Positions 36,241 through 43,701 of a stretch of DNA of 64,000 nt are shown here, in pieces (position 1 is the stretch's first letter; each line of letters opens with the position of its first letter). The position numbers were made by a program, and so were the translations under genes. The notes under the pieces were generated by a model. That model was not told the DNA's origin. It made no database searches and was given only the letters and a program-made list of their open reading frames with translations. Where the stretch lies: contig NZ_JAIFXZ010000010.1 of assembly GCF_021033825.1 (NCBI RefSeq), positions 62,001 to 126,000 on the forward strand. The letters are read 5' to 3'. The stretch comes from Dietzia aurantiaca (GTDB taxonomy: Bacteria > Actinomycetota > Actinomycetes > Mycobacteriales > Mycobacteriaceae).

Positions 36241-37185
36241 ATGATGGCCGGAGGACTCGCAGCACTGCTCGACGACGTCGCGGTACTCGCCCGCATGGCC
36301 GCGGCCAGTGTCGACGATGTCGCGGCCGCCGCCGGCCGCGCATCGGTCAAGGCGGCCGGCGTCGTGGTGGACGACACCGCGGTGACCCCGCAGTACGTCC
36401 GGGGCGTCGAGCCGTCGCGGGAGCTGCCGATCATCCGCCGCATCGCGACCGGCTCGTTGGGCAACAAGGCGGTCATCATCGTCTTCGCCCTGTTGCTCAG
36501 CCAGTTCATTCCGTGGCTGCTCACCCCGATCCTCATGCTCGGCGGTCTCTACCTGAGCTTCGAGGGCGCGGAGAAGGTGTGGGAGCGCGTCTCCGGCCAC
36601 CATCAGGATGAGACCCCGGTGGTCGAGAGGGGGCCCGATGCGGAGAAGAAGCTGATCCGCAGCGCGGTGACGACCGACTTCATCCTCAGCGCCGAGATCA
36701 TGGTGATCGCCCTCAACGAGATCGCCGGCGAGGCGTTCTGGTCCCGGGCGGTCATCCTTGTCGTGGTGGGCCTGGCTATCACCGCCCTCGTCTACGGTGT
36801 GGTCGCCGTGATCGTGAAGATGGACGACCTCGGGCTGCATCTCGCGGGCAAGGACTCCCCCGGTGTGCAGAAGTTCGGCCACGGCCTCGTCAGGTCCATG
36901 CCCACCGTCCTCAACGTGATCGGGTTCGTGGGCATGCTCGCCATGCTCTGGGTCGGCGGGCACATCCTCCTCGTGGGCCTCGACGAGCTCGGGGTCACCG
37001 CCCCCTACCACCTGGTTCACGTCCTGGCGGATCCCGCCGCCGGGATCGCCGGGGTCGGGGCGTTCCTGGGCTGGCTCGTCAGCACGGTGTGCTCGGCGGT
37101 CTTCGGCCTGATCGTGGGCGCCGTGATCGTCGCCGTCACCCATCTCGTCCCGCGCCGGGGCGGCGAGCCGGACCCCGCCGCCTGA
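36241..37185 (+). CDS. DUF808 (YedI-like) inner membrane protein
   Basis: 314 residues. The N-terminus MMAGGLAALLDDVAVLARMAAASVDD is the hallmark of DUF808/YedI proteins. ILLLSQF-like and LLTPILMLGGLYLSFEGAEKV, and at least four further helices, follow. The family is widespread and has no known function. Start at 36241 (ATGATG). Its stop TGATG overlaps the start of the DUF488 gene by one base, so the two are coupled. Confidence 0.9.
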   Translation: MMAGGLAALLDDVAVLARMAAASVDDVAAAAGRASVKAAGVVVDDTAVTPQYVRGVEPSRELPIIRRIATGSLGNKAVIIVFALLLSQFIPWLLTPILMLGGLYLSFEGAEKVWERVSGHHQDETPVVERGPDAEKKLIRSAVTTDFILSAEIMVIALNEIAGEAFWSRAVILVVVGLAITALVYGVVAVIVKMDDLGLHLAGKDSPGVQKFGHGLVRSMPTVLNVIGFVGMLAMLWVGGHILLVGLDELGVTAPYHLVHVLADPAAGIAGVGAFLGWLVSTVCSAVFGLIVGAVIVAVTHLVPRRGGEPDPAA

Positions 37186-37712
37186 TGTTGCTCACTGTCG
37201 GACACGGGCGCCTCGAGCACGACGAGCTCGCCGCGCTCCTCACCGGCGCCGGAATCGAGCTGCTGGTGGACATCCGGCGCTTCCCCGGGAGCCGTGCCAA
37301 CTCCGCGGCGGCCAGAGGCGCGGTCCCGAAAATCACCGCAGACGCCGGGATCGACTACCGGTGGGAGGAGGATCTCGGCGGTCGGCGGACCCTCACCGCC
37401 GCCCAGCGCCGGGCCTCACCGGACACGTGGTGGCGGGTCGAGGCGTTCCGCGCCTACAGCGCGTGGACCCGCGACCCGGCGTTCCGGTCCGCCCTCGACC
37501 GGGTCGTGGCCGACGCCCGGACGCGACGCACCGCCGTGATGTGTTCGGAATCCGTGTGGTGGCGGTGCCACCGGCGGATCGTCGCCGACGTCGTCTCGAC
37601 GGTGCACGAGTTGCCCGTCGGCCACCTCATGCACTCTGGCCGGATCGTCACCCATACCCCCAGCGAGGGGTTGCGGCTGGACGAGGGCGGAGAGCCGGTC
37701 TGGGACAGGTGA
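37185..37712 (+). CDS. DUF488 family protein
   Basis: 175 residues. LTVGHGRLEHDELAALL, VDIRRFPGSRANSA and the C-terminal VMCSESVWWRCHRRIVADV are the signature motifs of DUF488 (T-H/G-x-S start, DIR.xPxSR, CxExxxxxCHR). The two cysteines and the His suggest metal or redox chemistry, but the function is unknown. The ATG overlaps the DUF808 stop. It is followed after 50 bases by the nitrobindin-like gene in the same direction. Confidence 0.9.
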   Translation: MLLTVGHGRLEHDELAALLTGAGIELLVDIRRFPGSRANSAAARGAVPKITADAGIDYRWEEDLGGRRTLTAAQRRASPDTWWRVEAFRAYSAWTRDPAFRSALDRVVADARTRRTAVMCSESVWWRCHRRIVADVVSTVHELPVGHLMHSGRIVTHTPSEGLRLDEGGEPVWDR

Positions 37713-37762
37713 CACCGCCGCCCGGACATGGGCGGCGCCGGGGTGGCCTACCCTCTGAAGGC

Positions 37763-38245
37763 ATGAACTCCCCCGCGTCCCTCGCCCCCAATCTGGCCCC
37801 CGTGCGCATGATCCTCGGAACCTGGGCAGGACCGGGGGCGGGCTCCTACCCGACGATCGACGACTTCTCCTATACCGAGGAGATCACCTTCACCGACGTC
37901 GGCAAGCCGTTCCTGCACTACGTCCAGAAGACCCGGGGCCCCGCAGGGAACCCGATGCACACCGAAACAGGGTTTCTGCGGATCCCTGGCGACGGGACCG
38001 CCGAGTTCGTGATCGCCCAACCCACCGGGCAGACCGAGCTCTGTGAGGGCACCGTGCATGCCGAAGCGGGCTCCGTGGTCCTCGAGTTCGCCGCGAGCCT
38101 GCTCAACAGCGCCACCGCCAAACAGGTGACCTCGACCCGGCGGCGCTACGAGTTCGTCGGCGACGCGGTCACCACCACGTTCGCCATGGCCGCCGTCGGG
38201 CAACCGATGACGCACCATCTGCGCTCCGCGCTGCGCCGATCCTGA
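37763..38245 (+). CDS. Nitrobindin-like heme-binding beta-barrel protein
   Basis: 160 residues. LGTWAGPGAGSYPTI at the N-terminus is the GxWxGxGxGxYPTI motif of nitrobindins (DUF1794/THAP4-like). The C-terminal MAAVGQPMTHHLRSALRR supplies the His expected to bind heme iron. Bacterial nitrobindins (Rv2717c in M. tuberculosis) bind ferric heme and nitric oxide and isomerise peroxynitrite to nitrate. About 160 residues is the normal length. The ribosome site is weak (GAAGG). A GC hairpin follows before the convergent ABC permease. Confidence 0.9.
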   Translation: MNSPASLAPNLAPVRMILGTWAGPGAGSYPTIDDFSYTEEITFTDVGKPFLHYVQKTRGPAGNPMHTETGFLRIPGDGTAEFVIAQPTGQTELCEGTVHAEAGSVVLEFAASLLNSATAKQVTSTRRRYEFVGDAVTTTFAMAAVGQPMTHHLRSALRRS

Positions 38246-38266
38246 CCGTCACCGCCGGGTCGCATC

Positions 38267-38292
38267 CAGCGCGCCCCGGCCGGGCCGCGCTG
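38267..38292. terminator. GC-rich palindrome between nitrobindin and ABC operon
   Basis: CAGCGCGCCCCGG (38267-38279) and CCGGGCCGCGCTG (38280-38292) are inverted repeats with one mismatch and no spacer. They lie between convergent genes, so a bidirectional terminator is likely, though a loop must open at the centre. Confidence 0.45.
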
Positions 38293-38298
38293 ATGGCG

Positions 38299-39180
38299 CT
38301 AGCGCGCGGTGCCGCCCCGCAGCAGCAGTCGCGACAGGGAGTCGAGCGCGAAGCCGAGGACGCCGATCACGAGAATCACGGCCATCACCTGGTCGTACGC
38401 CAGCTGGTCACGGGCATTGAGGATCTGGTAACCCAGTCCCGAACGCACACCCAGCATCTCCGCCGGCACCAGAACGATCCAGGCGGTACCCAGTGCCAGT
38501 CGGATGCCGCCGAGGATCGACGGCCGAACCGCGGGGATCACGACGCGGGTGAGCCGCTCCCAGCCACTCGCTCCCATCGTCCGGGCCACGTCGAGGTATC
38601 CGGGGTCCATGGCCTGGACGCCGGCGGAGGTCGAGAGCATGATCGGCCAGATCGCGGCGGCGGCGACGAGGAAGATCACCGGCTCGTTCCCGATGCCGAA
38701 CACCGCGATGGCGACCGGTGCCCACGACAGTGGCGAGATCATGCGGAGGAACTGCACGAGCGGGCCCGCGACCGCCTCCGCGCGGCGCCGAAGCCCCAAC
38801 CACAGTCCGAGCGGGACGCCGAGGAGTGCTGCCGCCGCGAGGCCGGCGACGAGCCGGTAGAGGCTGACCGAGGCGTCGGAGAGCAGCACCCCTCGATCGA
38901 GCAGATCATCGAGGCCGACCCAGGTGCGCGCGGGTGACATGCCGCTGATCACCGGGTCGTCGGTGACCAGCCCGGAGGTGAGCAGCGCCCACACGCCGAG
39001 CCCCAGCACCAGGCCCAGGAGTCCCGCCCCCCACCGCGCAGCGACGGCCGAGCCGGCCGTCGTGGGACCACCCTTGGAGCGATCGCCGCGACGGCGGCGT
39101 GCCTCACGGGGGCTCGACGCCGCGAGCCCATCCGTGTCCGGGCCCCCGCCCGGGTGGGAGGTCGTGTGCGTGCGGGTCAT
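38299..39180 (-). CDS. SsuC/TauC-like ABC permease
   Basis: 293 residues. A 45-residue basic, disordered N-terminus is followed by about six helices. The BPD_transp_1 coupling motif is TMGASGWERLTRVVIPAVRPSILGG (EAA loop), with GTAWIVLVPAEMLGVRSGLGYQI typical of the nitrate/sulfonate/taurine class. It is the last gene of the five-gene operon 42779-38299. Its ATG overlaps the stop of the binding-protein gene (ATGA). Confidence 0.9.
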   Translation of the reverse strand: MTRTHTTSHPGGGPDTDGLAASSPREARRRRGDRSKGGPTTAGSAVAARWGAGLLGLVLGLGVWALLTSGLVTDDPVISGMSPARTWVGLDDLLDRGVLLSDASVSLYRLVAGLAAAALLGVPLGLWLGLRRRAEAVAGPLVQFLRMISPLSWAPVAIAVFGIGNEPVIFLVAAAAIWPIMLSTSAGVQAMDPGYLDVARTMGASGWERLTRVVIPAVRPSILGGIRLALGTAWIVLVPAEMLGVRSGLGYQILNARDQLAYDQVMAVILVIGVLGFALDSLSRLLLRGGTAR

Positions 39181-40367
39181 GAGAGCAACCGTTCGTGTCG
39201 GGTGAGCGAGGTGGGGAGTCCGAGGGCGGCCGGTCCGCCGTGTCGTTCGATCGAGGCGCGGACGAACCGGTCGTCGACGAGTTCGCGGTGAACCCTCGCC
39301 GGGTCGAGGCCGTCCAGGAACCGGGTCTCGCCGTCGACGACCGTCTGGCGCATCTGGCGGACCAGTTCCTCGGTGAAGCTCGGGAACGGGTACGGGTGGA
39401 AGTCGATCCGGGGCCTGTCGGGGCCTCCCGCGGGATCGGCGACCGTCCCGGCCATGGCGACCTCCACGGCCGGCGGGGGCTGCGGGAGGTACCCCTTACC
39501 GGACAGGATCGCGGCGGCGGCCGAGCGATCGGCCCGGATCCCCAACTGCGCGGCGACCGCCGAGTCGACCAACGCCTGGACCGTATCCGGGCGTTTGTCG
39601 ATGAGATCCTCGTGCACGACCGTCACGCAACAGGCGTGATCGCGCCACACCTCGTCCAGGAGCATGTGCAGGGAGCCGACTCCCCTGGCGACCGCGCCGG
39701 CGTTGAACGGGTCCGCCACGGTGAACGCCGAGATCGACCCGGTGGCCAACGCCGGGATCATGTCGGCGGGCCCCATCACCACGAGCTCGACGGTTCCGTC
39801 CCCACGACTCGGAGCCGTGCGCGCGACGGGGGTCAGGCCGTTCGCCCGCAGCACCCGCTGCAGGAGCATGTTGTGGATCGACCACCAGCCCGGGATCGCG
39901 ACCTGCGTGCCGGCGAGCTCCGAGACATCGTTGATGTGCGGCGCGACGGTGATCGCGCCGCCGCCGGTGTGGTTCCAGCTCACCATCTTCACGTCGGCGC
40001 CGAGGACGTAACGCAGCTGCACCGCCGACGGCATGAGCAGATGGATCAGATCCACCTGCTTGGTGAGGAAGGCCTCCATGAGCGACGACCAGGAGCGGAA
40101 GAGCACCGGTCGTCCGACGATGAGCTTCTGCTGCTCGAAGTAGCCGTCGCCGTGTGCGACGAGAAGTGGCGCGGCGTCGGTGATCGGCAGGTAGCCGATC
40201 CGCAGTTCCTCTGTCGCGACACCGCGCGGGGCGGTCGCCGCGGAGACGAGGTTGCCCAACGTCGCCGCACCGCCGAGTGCTCCTGCCCCCACCGCGAGTG
40301 CGCCGCCGGTACGCAGCAGCGAGCGTCGGTCGAGTACGGGGCCGCGCGCCCCCGGATCATTCTTCAT
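39177..40367 (-). CDS. Tat-exported SsuA-like substrate-binding protein
   Basis: 396 residues. RRSLLRTGGALAVGAGALGG is a twin-arginine signal peptide. Then come LRIGYLPITDAAPLLVAHGDGYFEQQ and DLIHLLMPSAVQLRYVLGADVKMVSW, as in the NMT1/SsuA aliphatic sulfonate/taurine/nitrate receptors. HTGGGAITVAPHINDVSELAGTQVAIPGWWSI carries the ligand-site region. CmpA/NrtA receptors also start with Tat signals, so nitrate or bicarbonate-like ligands are not excluded. ATG at 40367 lies 8 bases after the ATPase gene. Confidence 0.88.
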   Translation of the reverse strand: MKNDPGARGPVLDRRSLLRTGGALAVGAGALGGAATLGNLVSAATAPRGVATEELRIGYLPITDAAPLLVAHGDGYFEQQKLIVGRPVLFRSWSSLMEAFLTKQVDLIHLLMPSAVQLRYVLGADVKMVSWNHTGGGAITVAPHINDVSELAGTQVAIPGWWSIHNMLLQRVLRANGLTPVARTAPSRGDGTVELVVMGPADMIPALATGSISAFTVADPFNAGAVARGVGSLHMLLDEVWRDHACCVTVVHEDLIDKRPDTVQALVDSAVAAQLGIRADRSAAAAILSGKGYLPQPPPAVEVAMAGTVADPAGGPDRPRIDFHPYPFPSFTEELVRQMRQTVVDGETRFLDGLDPARVHRELVDDRFVRASIERHGGPAALGLPTSLTRHERLLS

Positions 40368-40375
40368 CGCCGTTG

Positions 40376-41125
40376 TCAGGCCGTCCGGTACGCGGCCAGG
40401 ATCTCGCCACGCAGCGCCGGGTCCGAGTCGGTGGCGCCGTGGGAGGTGTTGGTCCACTCCCGCTGCACGCGACCGGACGAGCCCAGCAGGGCGATGCGGG
40501 AGCCGACAACCAACGCCTCGTCCACGTCGTGGGTGACCATGACCGTGGTGACGCCGAGGTCTGCGGTCACACCGACCAGCCAGCGTTGGGAGTCGGCCCG
40601 GGTCACCGGGTCGAGCGCGCTGAACGGCTCATCGAGGAGAAGGATCTCCGGACGCGTCGCCGCGGCCCGGACGACGGCGACGCGCTGCGCCTGACCACCG
40701 GAGATCTGGTCCGGTCGTGAATCAGCCAGTTCCGCGATCCCGAAGTTCTCGAGCAGCTCGTCGACATGCTCGGAGGTCACCCGGCCGCGGAGGGCACGGA
40801 ACCGGGCGCCCAGGGCGACGTTCTCGCGTACCGACAACCACGGGTAGAGCAGCGGCTTCTGGAAGACCACGGCATAGGAGTGCTCGTTACCGTCCGCCAT
40901 GGACTGCGAGCCCACCCGCAGGGCACCGCCCGCCGGCTCCTCGAGGCCGGCCAGCATGCGCAGCAGGGTCGATTTGCCGACGCCGGAGGGCCCGAGCAGC
41001 ACCAGCGACTCACCGGCGCGGACCCGGAGCTCGAGGTCGTCGAACAGGGTCCGCCCGCCGGGGAGCCGGTGCTGCAGACCGGTCACGCTCACGGCGACCG
41101 GTCGCTCGAGGACCGCTGAACTCAC
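40376..41125 (-). CDS. SsuB/TauB-like ABC ATPase
   Basis: 249 residues. Walker A LGPSGVGKSTLL, Q-loop VVFQKPLLYPWLSVRENV, signature ISGGQAQRVAVVRA, Walker B ILLLDEPFSALD and switch His VMVTHDVDEA are intact. The LLYPWLSVxENV wording is typical of nitrate/sulfonate importers. GTG at 41125 overlaps the stop of the flavoprotein gene (GTGA). It drives the permease of the same operon. Confidence 0.92.
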   Translation of the reverse strand: MSSAVLERPVAVSVTGLQHRLPGGRTLFDDLELRVRAGESLVLLGPSGVGKSTLLRMLAGLEEPAGGALRVGSQSMADGNEHSYAVVFQKPLLYPWLSVRENVALGARFRALRGRVTSEHVDELLENFGIAELADSRPDQISGGQAQRVAVVRAAATRPEILLLDEPFSALDPVTRADSQRWLVGVTADLGVTTVMVTHDVDEALVVGSRIALLGSSGRVQREWTNTSHGATDSDPALRGEILAAYRTA

Positions 41126-42240
41126 GCGACCACCCCGAGGCGGTCCAGCTCCCAGCGGAGCTGGGACTGCGACGGCGACTGCACCGGAAGGAAGGCCGCC
41201 TCGCGCATACGGCGGTTGGCCGGAGCCCCCTGCGCGTAGCCCATCCCGCCGCAGAGGATCGCCTCGAGCCGGGTCGCGGCGGGTGCGATCTCCGCGCCGT
41301 CCAGACGCAGCAGCAACAGGTCGGTGAGCGACGCCCTGTGCTGCGCGGCCGCGAGGCGGTGGAGCTCGGAGTGCATGTGCTCGTGCCGGCCCGCCAGCGC
41401 TTCGTGCTCGTCCGAGTAGAAGGCCCCGAGTCCCTCGAGCCGCCCCTCGGCCTCGGTGAGTGAGCGGGCGCCCACGCCGGAACAGAAGGCCGCCTGGAGG
41501 ACGAGGAACTGCGGTCGCACGCCTGACAGGAAGTCGCCGAGGTCCTCGCCCAACACCTGCTGATCGGGCACCACGACGCCATCGAGTCCGATCATCGTGG
41601 AGGCCGTCGCGTTGAGCGCGAGCAGGTCGGGAGCCGTACGGATCTCGACGCCGGGGGTCGAGGCCCCGAAGGTCAGGACGAGGCTGCGGCCGTCCTCTGT
41701 GTTGGCCGCCAGCACGATGGTGCTGTCCGGGTACACGTTGGACGCCCACGCGATCGGTCCGTCGATCCGATAGCCACCGTCGACCGGGGTGGCGGTGATG
41801 GGCACGTTGCCGAGTCCGACGACCTGCCGCTGCGCGGCGGCCATGCCGGTCACGCCCGGTCGGGTGCCGTCGGCGACCGCCCGGTAGCTCTGCTGAGCGG
41901 CCTCGGACCGGTCGGCGGAATGTCGGAGGTAGGCCGCGGTCATCCGCTGCGCCCAGGCGCCGAACGCCACGGCCAGACTCTCCGTCGCCACGGCTTCGAT
42001 GATCGTCGCGGCGACGGGGACCGGCGTGCGGTCGACGTCGAAGAGACCGAGATCGGCGAGTGCGGCGATGTCCTCCCGCAGATCCGCGTCAGCGCGATCC
42101 AGGGCGGAGGCCCGCGCGGCGATCGAGTCGATCACCGCGAGGAGCTCCGCCGCATTGACGGAACCGAGATCGCCGGCGATCAGGCGCGCCCGCGGGGCAC
42201 CGAGATCCGGGGTGAGAGTGCTGGCCGTGGGTGCGCTCAT
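41122..42240 (-). CDS. Acyl-CoA-dehydrogenase-like flavoprotein of the ABC operon
   Basis: 372 residues with the acyl-CoA dehydrogenase/monooxygenase fold: a helical N-domain, a central beta domain (ITATPVDGGYRIDGPIAWASNVYPDSTIVLAANTED) and a C-terminal helical domain (LRLDGAEIAPAATRLEAILCGGMGYAQGAPANRRMREA). GGMGY is the position of the usual GxxG(Y/F) near the flavin. It lacks the standard GAFALTEP signature of beta-oxidation enzymes. Desulfurising flavin monooxygenases such as DszC and SfnB share this fold, so an FMNH2-dependent oxygenase on an imported compound is plausible. It overlaps both neighbours by 4 bases. Confidence 0.8.
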   Translation of the reverse strand: MSAPTASTLTPDLGAPRARLIAGDLGSVNAAELLAVIDSIAARASALDRADADLREDIAALADLGLFDVDRTPVPVAATIIEAVATESLAVAFGAWAQRMTAAYLRHSADRSEAAQQSYRAVADGTRPGVTGMAAAQRQVVGLGNVPITATPVDGGYRIDGPIAWASNVYPDSTIVLAANTEDGRSLVLTFGASTPGVEIRTAPDLLALNATASTMIGLDGVVVPDQQVLGEDLGDFLSGVRPQFLVLQAAFCSGVGARSLTEAEGRLEGLGAFYSDEHEALAGRHEHMHSELHRLAAAQHRASLTDLLLLRLDGAEIAPAATRLEAILCGGMGYAQGAPANRRMREAAFLPVQSPSQSQLRWELDRLGVVA

Positions 42241-42779
42241 GCCAGCTCGTGCAGACGCGAAATCGGGGTGGACACGATCTCACGCGCCCGGACGACCGCG
42301 TCGGTGTCGGGGGCGTTGTAGAAGCACAGGCACTTGTCCGTGTCCTCACGGACGTAGGTGCGCAGGAAGGAGACCTCGGGGATCTCGGCGTACTTCGGGG
42401 ACTTCTCCTTCTTGCGGGTGAGGTAGGTGTCCATGTCGATCTCGGCCGGAATGTCCCACTCGACCAGGTAGCCGGCCTCGGGGCGGGCTGCCTTGATCGT
42501 CTCGAGGTCGGTGCCCACGAGGCGGACCTGCGCCGGCTCCGTGACCTCGGCGACGCCGAGCTTCGCGGCGTCCAGGGCGGGGGCATCGGTGGCGCAGGCG
42601 CCGCCCGGGCCGTCGGCCAGCTCCACGATGGTGAAGATCCGGGCGGCGCCCTTGGTGATCTGGGTCTCGATGACCTCGGCGCCCGCCTCGGTCAGCGTGG
42701 CCGCGATGGCGTCGATAAGCGCAGAGGGATCGGCCTGCTGCTCCTGGGACGGGGTCGTCTCGTACAGGAAGAGGGTCAT
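42237..42779 (-). CDS. DUF4242 (SCO4226-like) protein, first gene of the ABC operon
   Basis: 180 residues. The C-terminal part (VSFLRTYVREDTDKCLCFYNAPDTDAVVRARE) is a DUF4242 domain, and the N-terminal half (FLYETTPSQ, TKGAARIFTIVELADG) looks like a diverged copy, so it may be a ferredoxin-like tandem. The Streptomyces member SCO4226 binds nickel; the family has no known enzyme role. Two close cysteines (KCLC) could bind metal. GGAAAGG upstream of the ATG at 42779 supports the start. Its stop overlaps the flavoprotein start (ATGA). It heads the operon, so it is likely to act with the oxidase or the ligand. Confidence 0.82.
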   Translation of the reverse strand: MTLFLYETTPSQEQQADPSALIDAIAATLTEAGAEVIETQITKGAARIFTIVELADGPGGACATDAPALDAAKLGVAEVTEPAQVRLVGTDLETIKAARPEAGYLVEWDIPAEIDMDTYLTRKKEKSPKYAEIPEVSFLRTYVREDTDKCLCFYNAPDTDAVVRAREIVSTPISRLHELA

Positions 42780-42827
42780 GTCGTGTCCTTTCCGGGGACT
42801 GCGTGTGTCGGCCAGGGTAGGTGCGAA

Positions 42828-42843
42828 CAGACCGCTCTGTCTA
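42828..42843. promoter_or_regulatory. McbR-like operator (sulfur regulon)
   Basis: CAGAC-CGCTCT-GTCTA differs at one of ten fixed positions from the Corynebacterium glutamicum McbR consensus TAGAC-N6-GTCTA. McbR represses methionine, cysteine and sulfonate-use genes. It lies 49 bases upstream of the DUF4242 start and 95 bases upstream of the divergent phoU. Whether this host has McbR is not visible here. Confidence 0.5.
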
Positions 42844-42938
42844 CTTCGCGGCGAGGGTGCCCCCATTTGCGGGTCAGGTGGGTGAACACTGGGAGAACGG
42901 CGCTGCCGGGGGCCGCCGCGATAACTACGGTCGGAGGC

Positions 42939-43625
42939 ATGCGTACTGTCTTCCGTTCCAAGCTCGACGAGTTCTCTGACCAGCTTGTCCGCTATTGCGA
43001 GACCAACACCACGCTCCTCGAACGCGCGACCGTGGCGCTCCTGGAGCGCGATGAGGTGGCGGCGACCGAGGTCATCGACGGCGCCACCGAGCTCGAGGAG
43101 CTCCGTGAGGTCAGCGAACAGCACGCGTTCGAGCTGCTCCTCCTGGAGGCGCCGGTCGCGCGGGACCTCCGTCAGGTCGTCTCGGGGATCTACATCGTCG
43201 AGCACTTCACCCGGATGGCCGCCCTCGCCGGCCACATCGCCCGCGTGGCCCGTCGCCGCCACCCCGAAGCCGTGGTCCCGGAGCAGGTCGTCCCTCTCAT
43301 CCGGGAGCTCGCCGAGCGCGATGTCGCGATGTCCCGTCAGCTCACCGACCTGTTCGCCGAGCGAGACGTGAGCAAGGCACTGCTCCTGGATTCCCAGGAC
43401 GATGCCGTGGACGGGCTCCACGCCACGCTGATGCAGCAGCTCTCCCACGAGGACTGGCCCTATGGCTCGGTCGCGGCGGTGGACCTGGCGCTGCTGGCCC
43501 GCTACTACGAGCGCTTCGCCGATCACACCGTGAGTATCGCGAACCGTCTCGTCTACCTCGCCACCGGAGAGCTGCCCGACAACGGTTCGCTGTCCCACCT
43601 CGACGACGGCACGGTCCTCGACTAA
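42939..43625 (+). CDS. phoU: Phosphate-signalling protein PhoU
   Basis: 228 residues, all-helical, in two PhoU three-helix domains (LDEFSDQLVRYCETNTTLLERATVALLE and ELAERDVAMSRQLTDLFAERDV). It has the metal-binding ExxxD-type sequences EHFTRMAALAGHIARVARR and ARYYERFADHTVSIANRL. PhoU restrains the phosphate sensor kinase and the Pst importer when phosphate is plentiful. CGGAGGC precedes the ATG at 42939. It stands alone, without pst genes, and ends in a strong terminator. Confidence 0.94.
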   Translation: MRTVFRSKLDEFSDQLVRYCETNTTLLERATVALLERDEVAATEVIDGATELEELREVSEQHAFELLLLEAPVARDLRQVVSGIYIVEHFTRMAALAGHIARVARRRHPEAVVPEQVVPLIRELAERDVAMSRQLTDLFAERDVSKALLLDSQDDAVDGLHATLMQQLSHEDWPYGSVAAVDLALLARYYERFADHTVSIANRLVYLATGELPDNGSLSHLDDGTVLD

Positions 43626-43643
43626 TCCTCCGCCGCCACCACC

Positions 43644-43684
43644 GACTCGCCCCGCCGGCTGATCGTCAGCCGGCGGGGCGAGTC
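43644..43684. terminator. Perfect 19-bp hairpin between phoU and ilvD
   Basis: The arms at 43644-43662 (GACTCGCCCCGCCGGCTGA) and 43666-43684 are perfectly complementary around a TCG loop. It is between convergent genes and works for both directions; there is no T-run. Confidence 0.85.
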
Positions 43685-43701
43685 GTCTGGCCGATGCGCC
43701 C

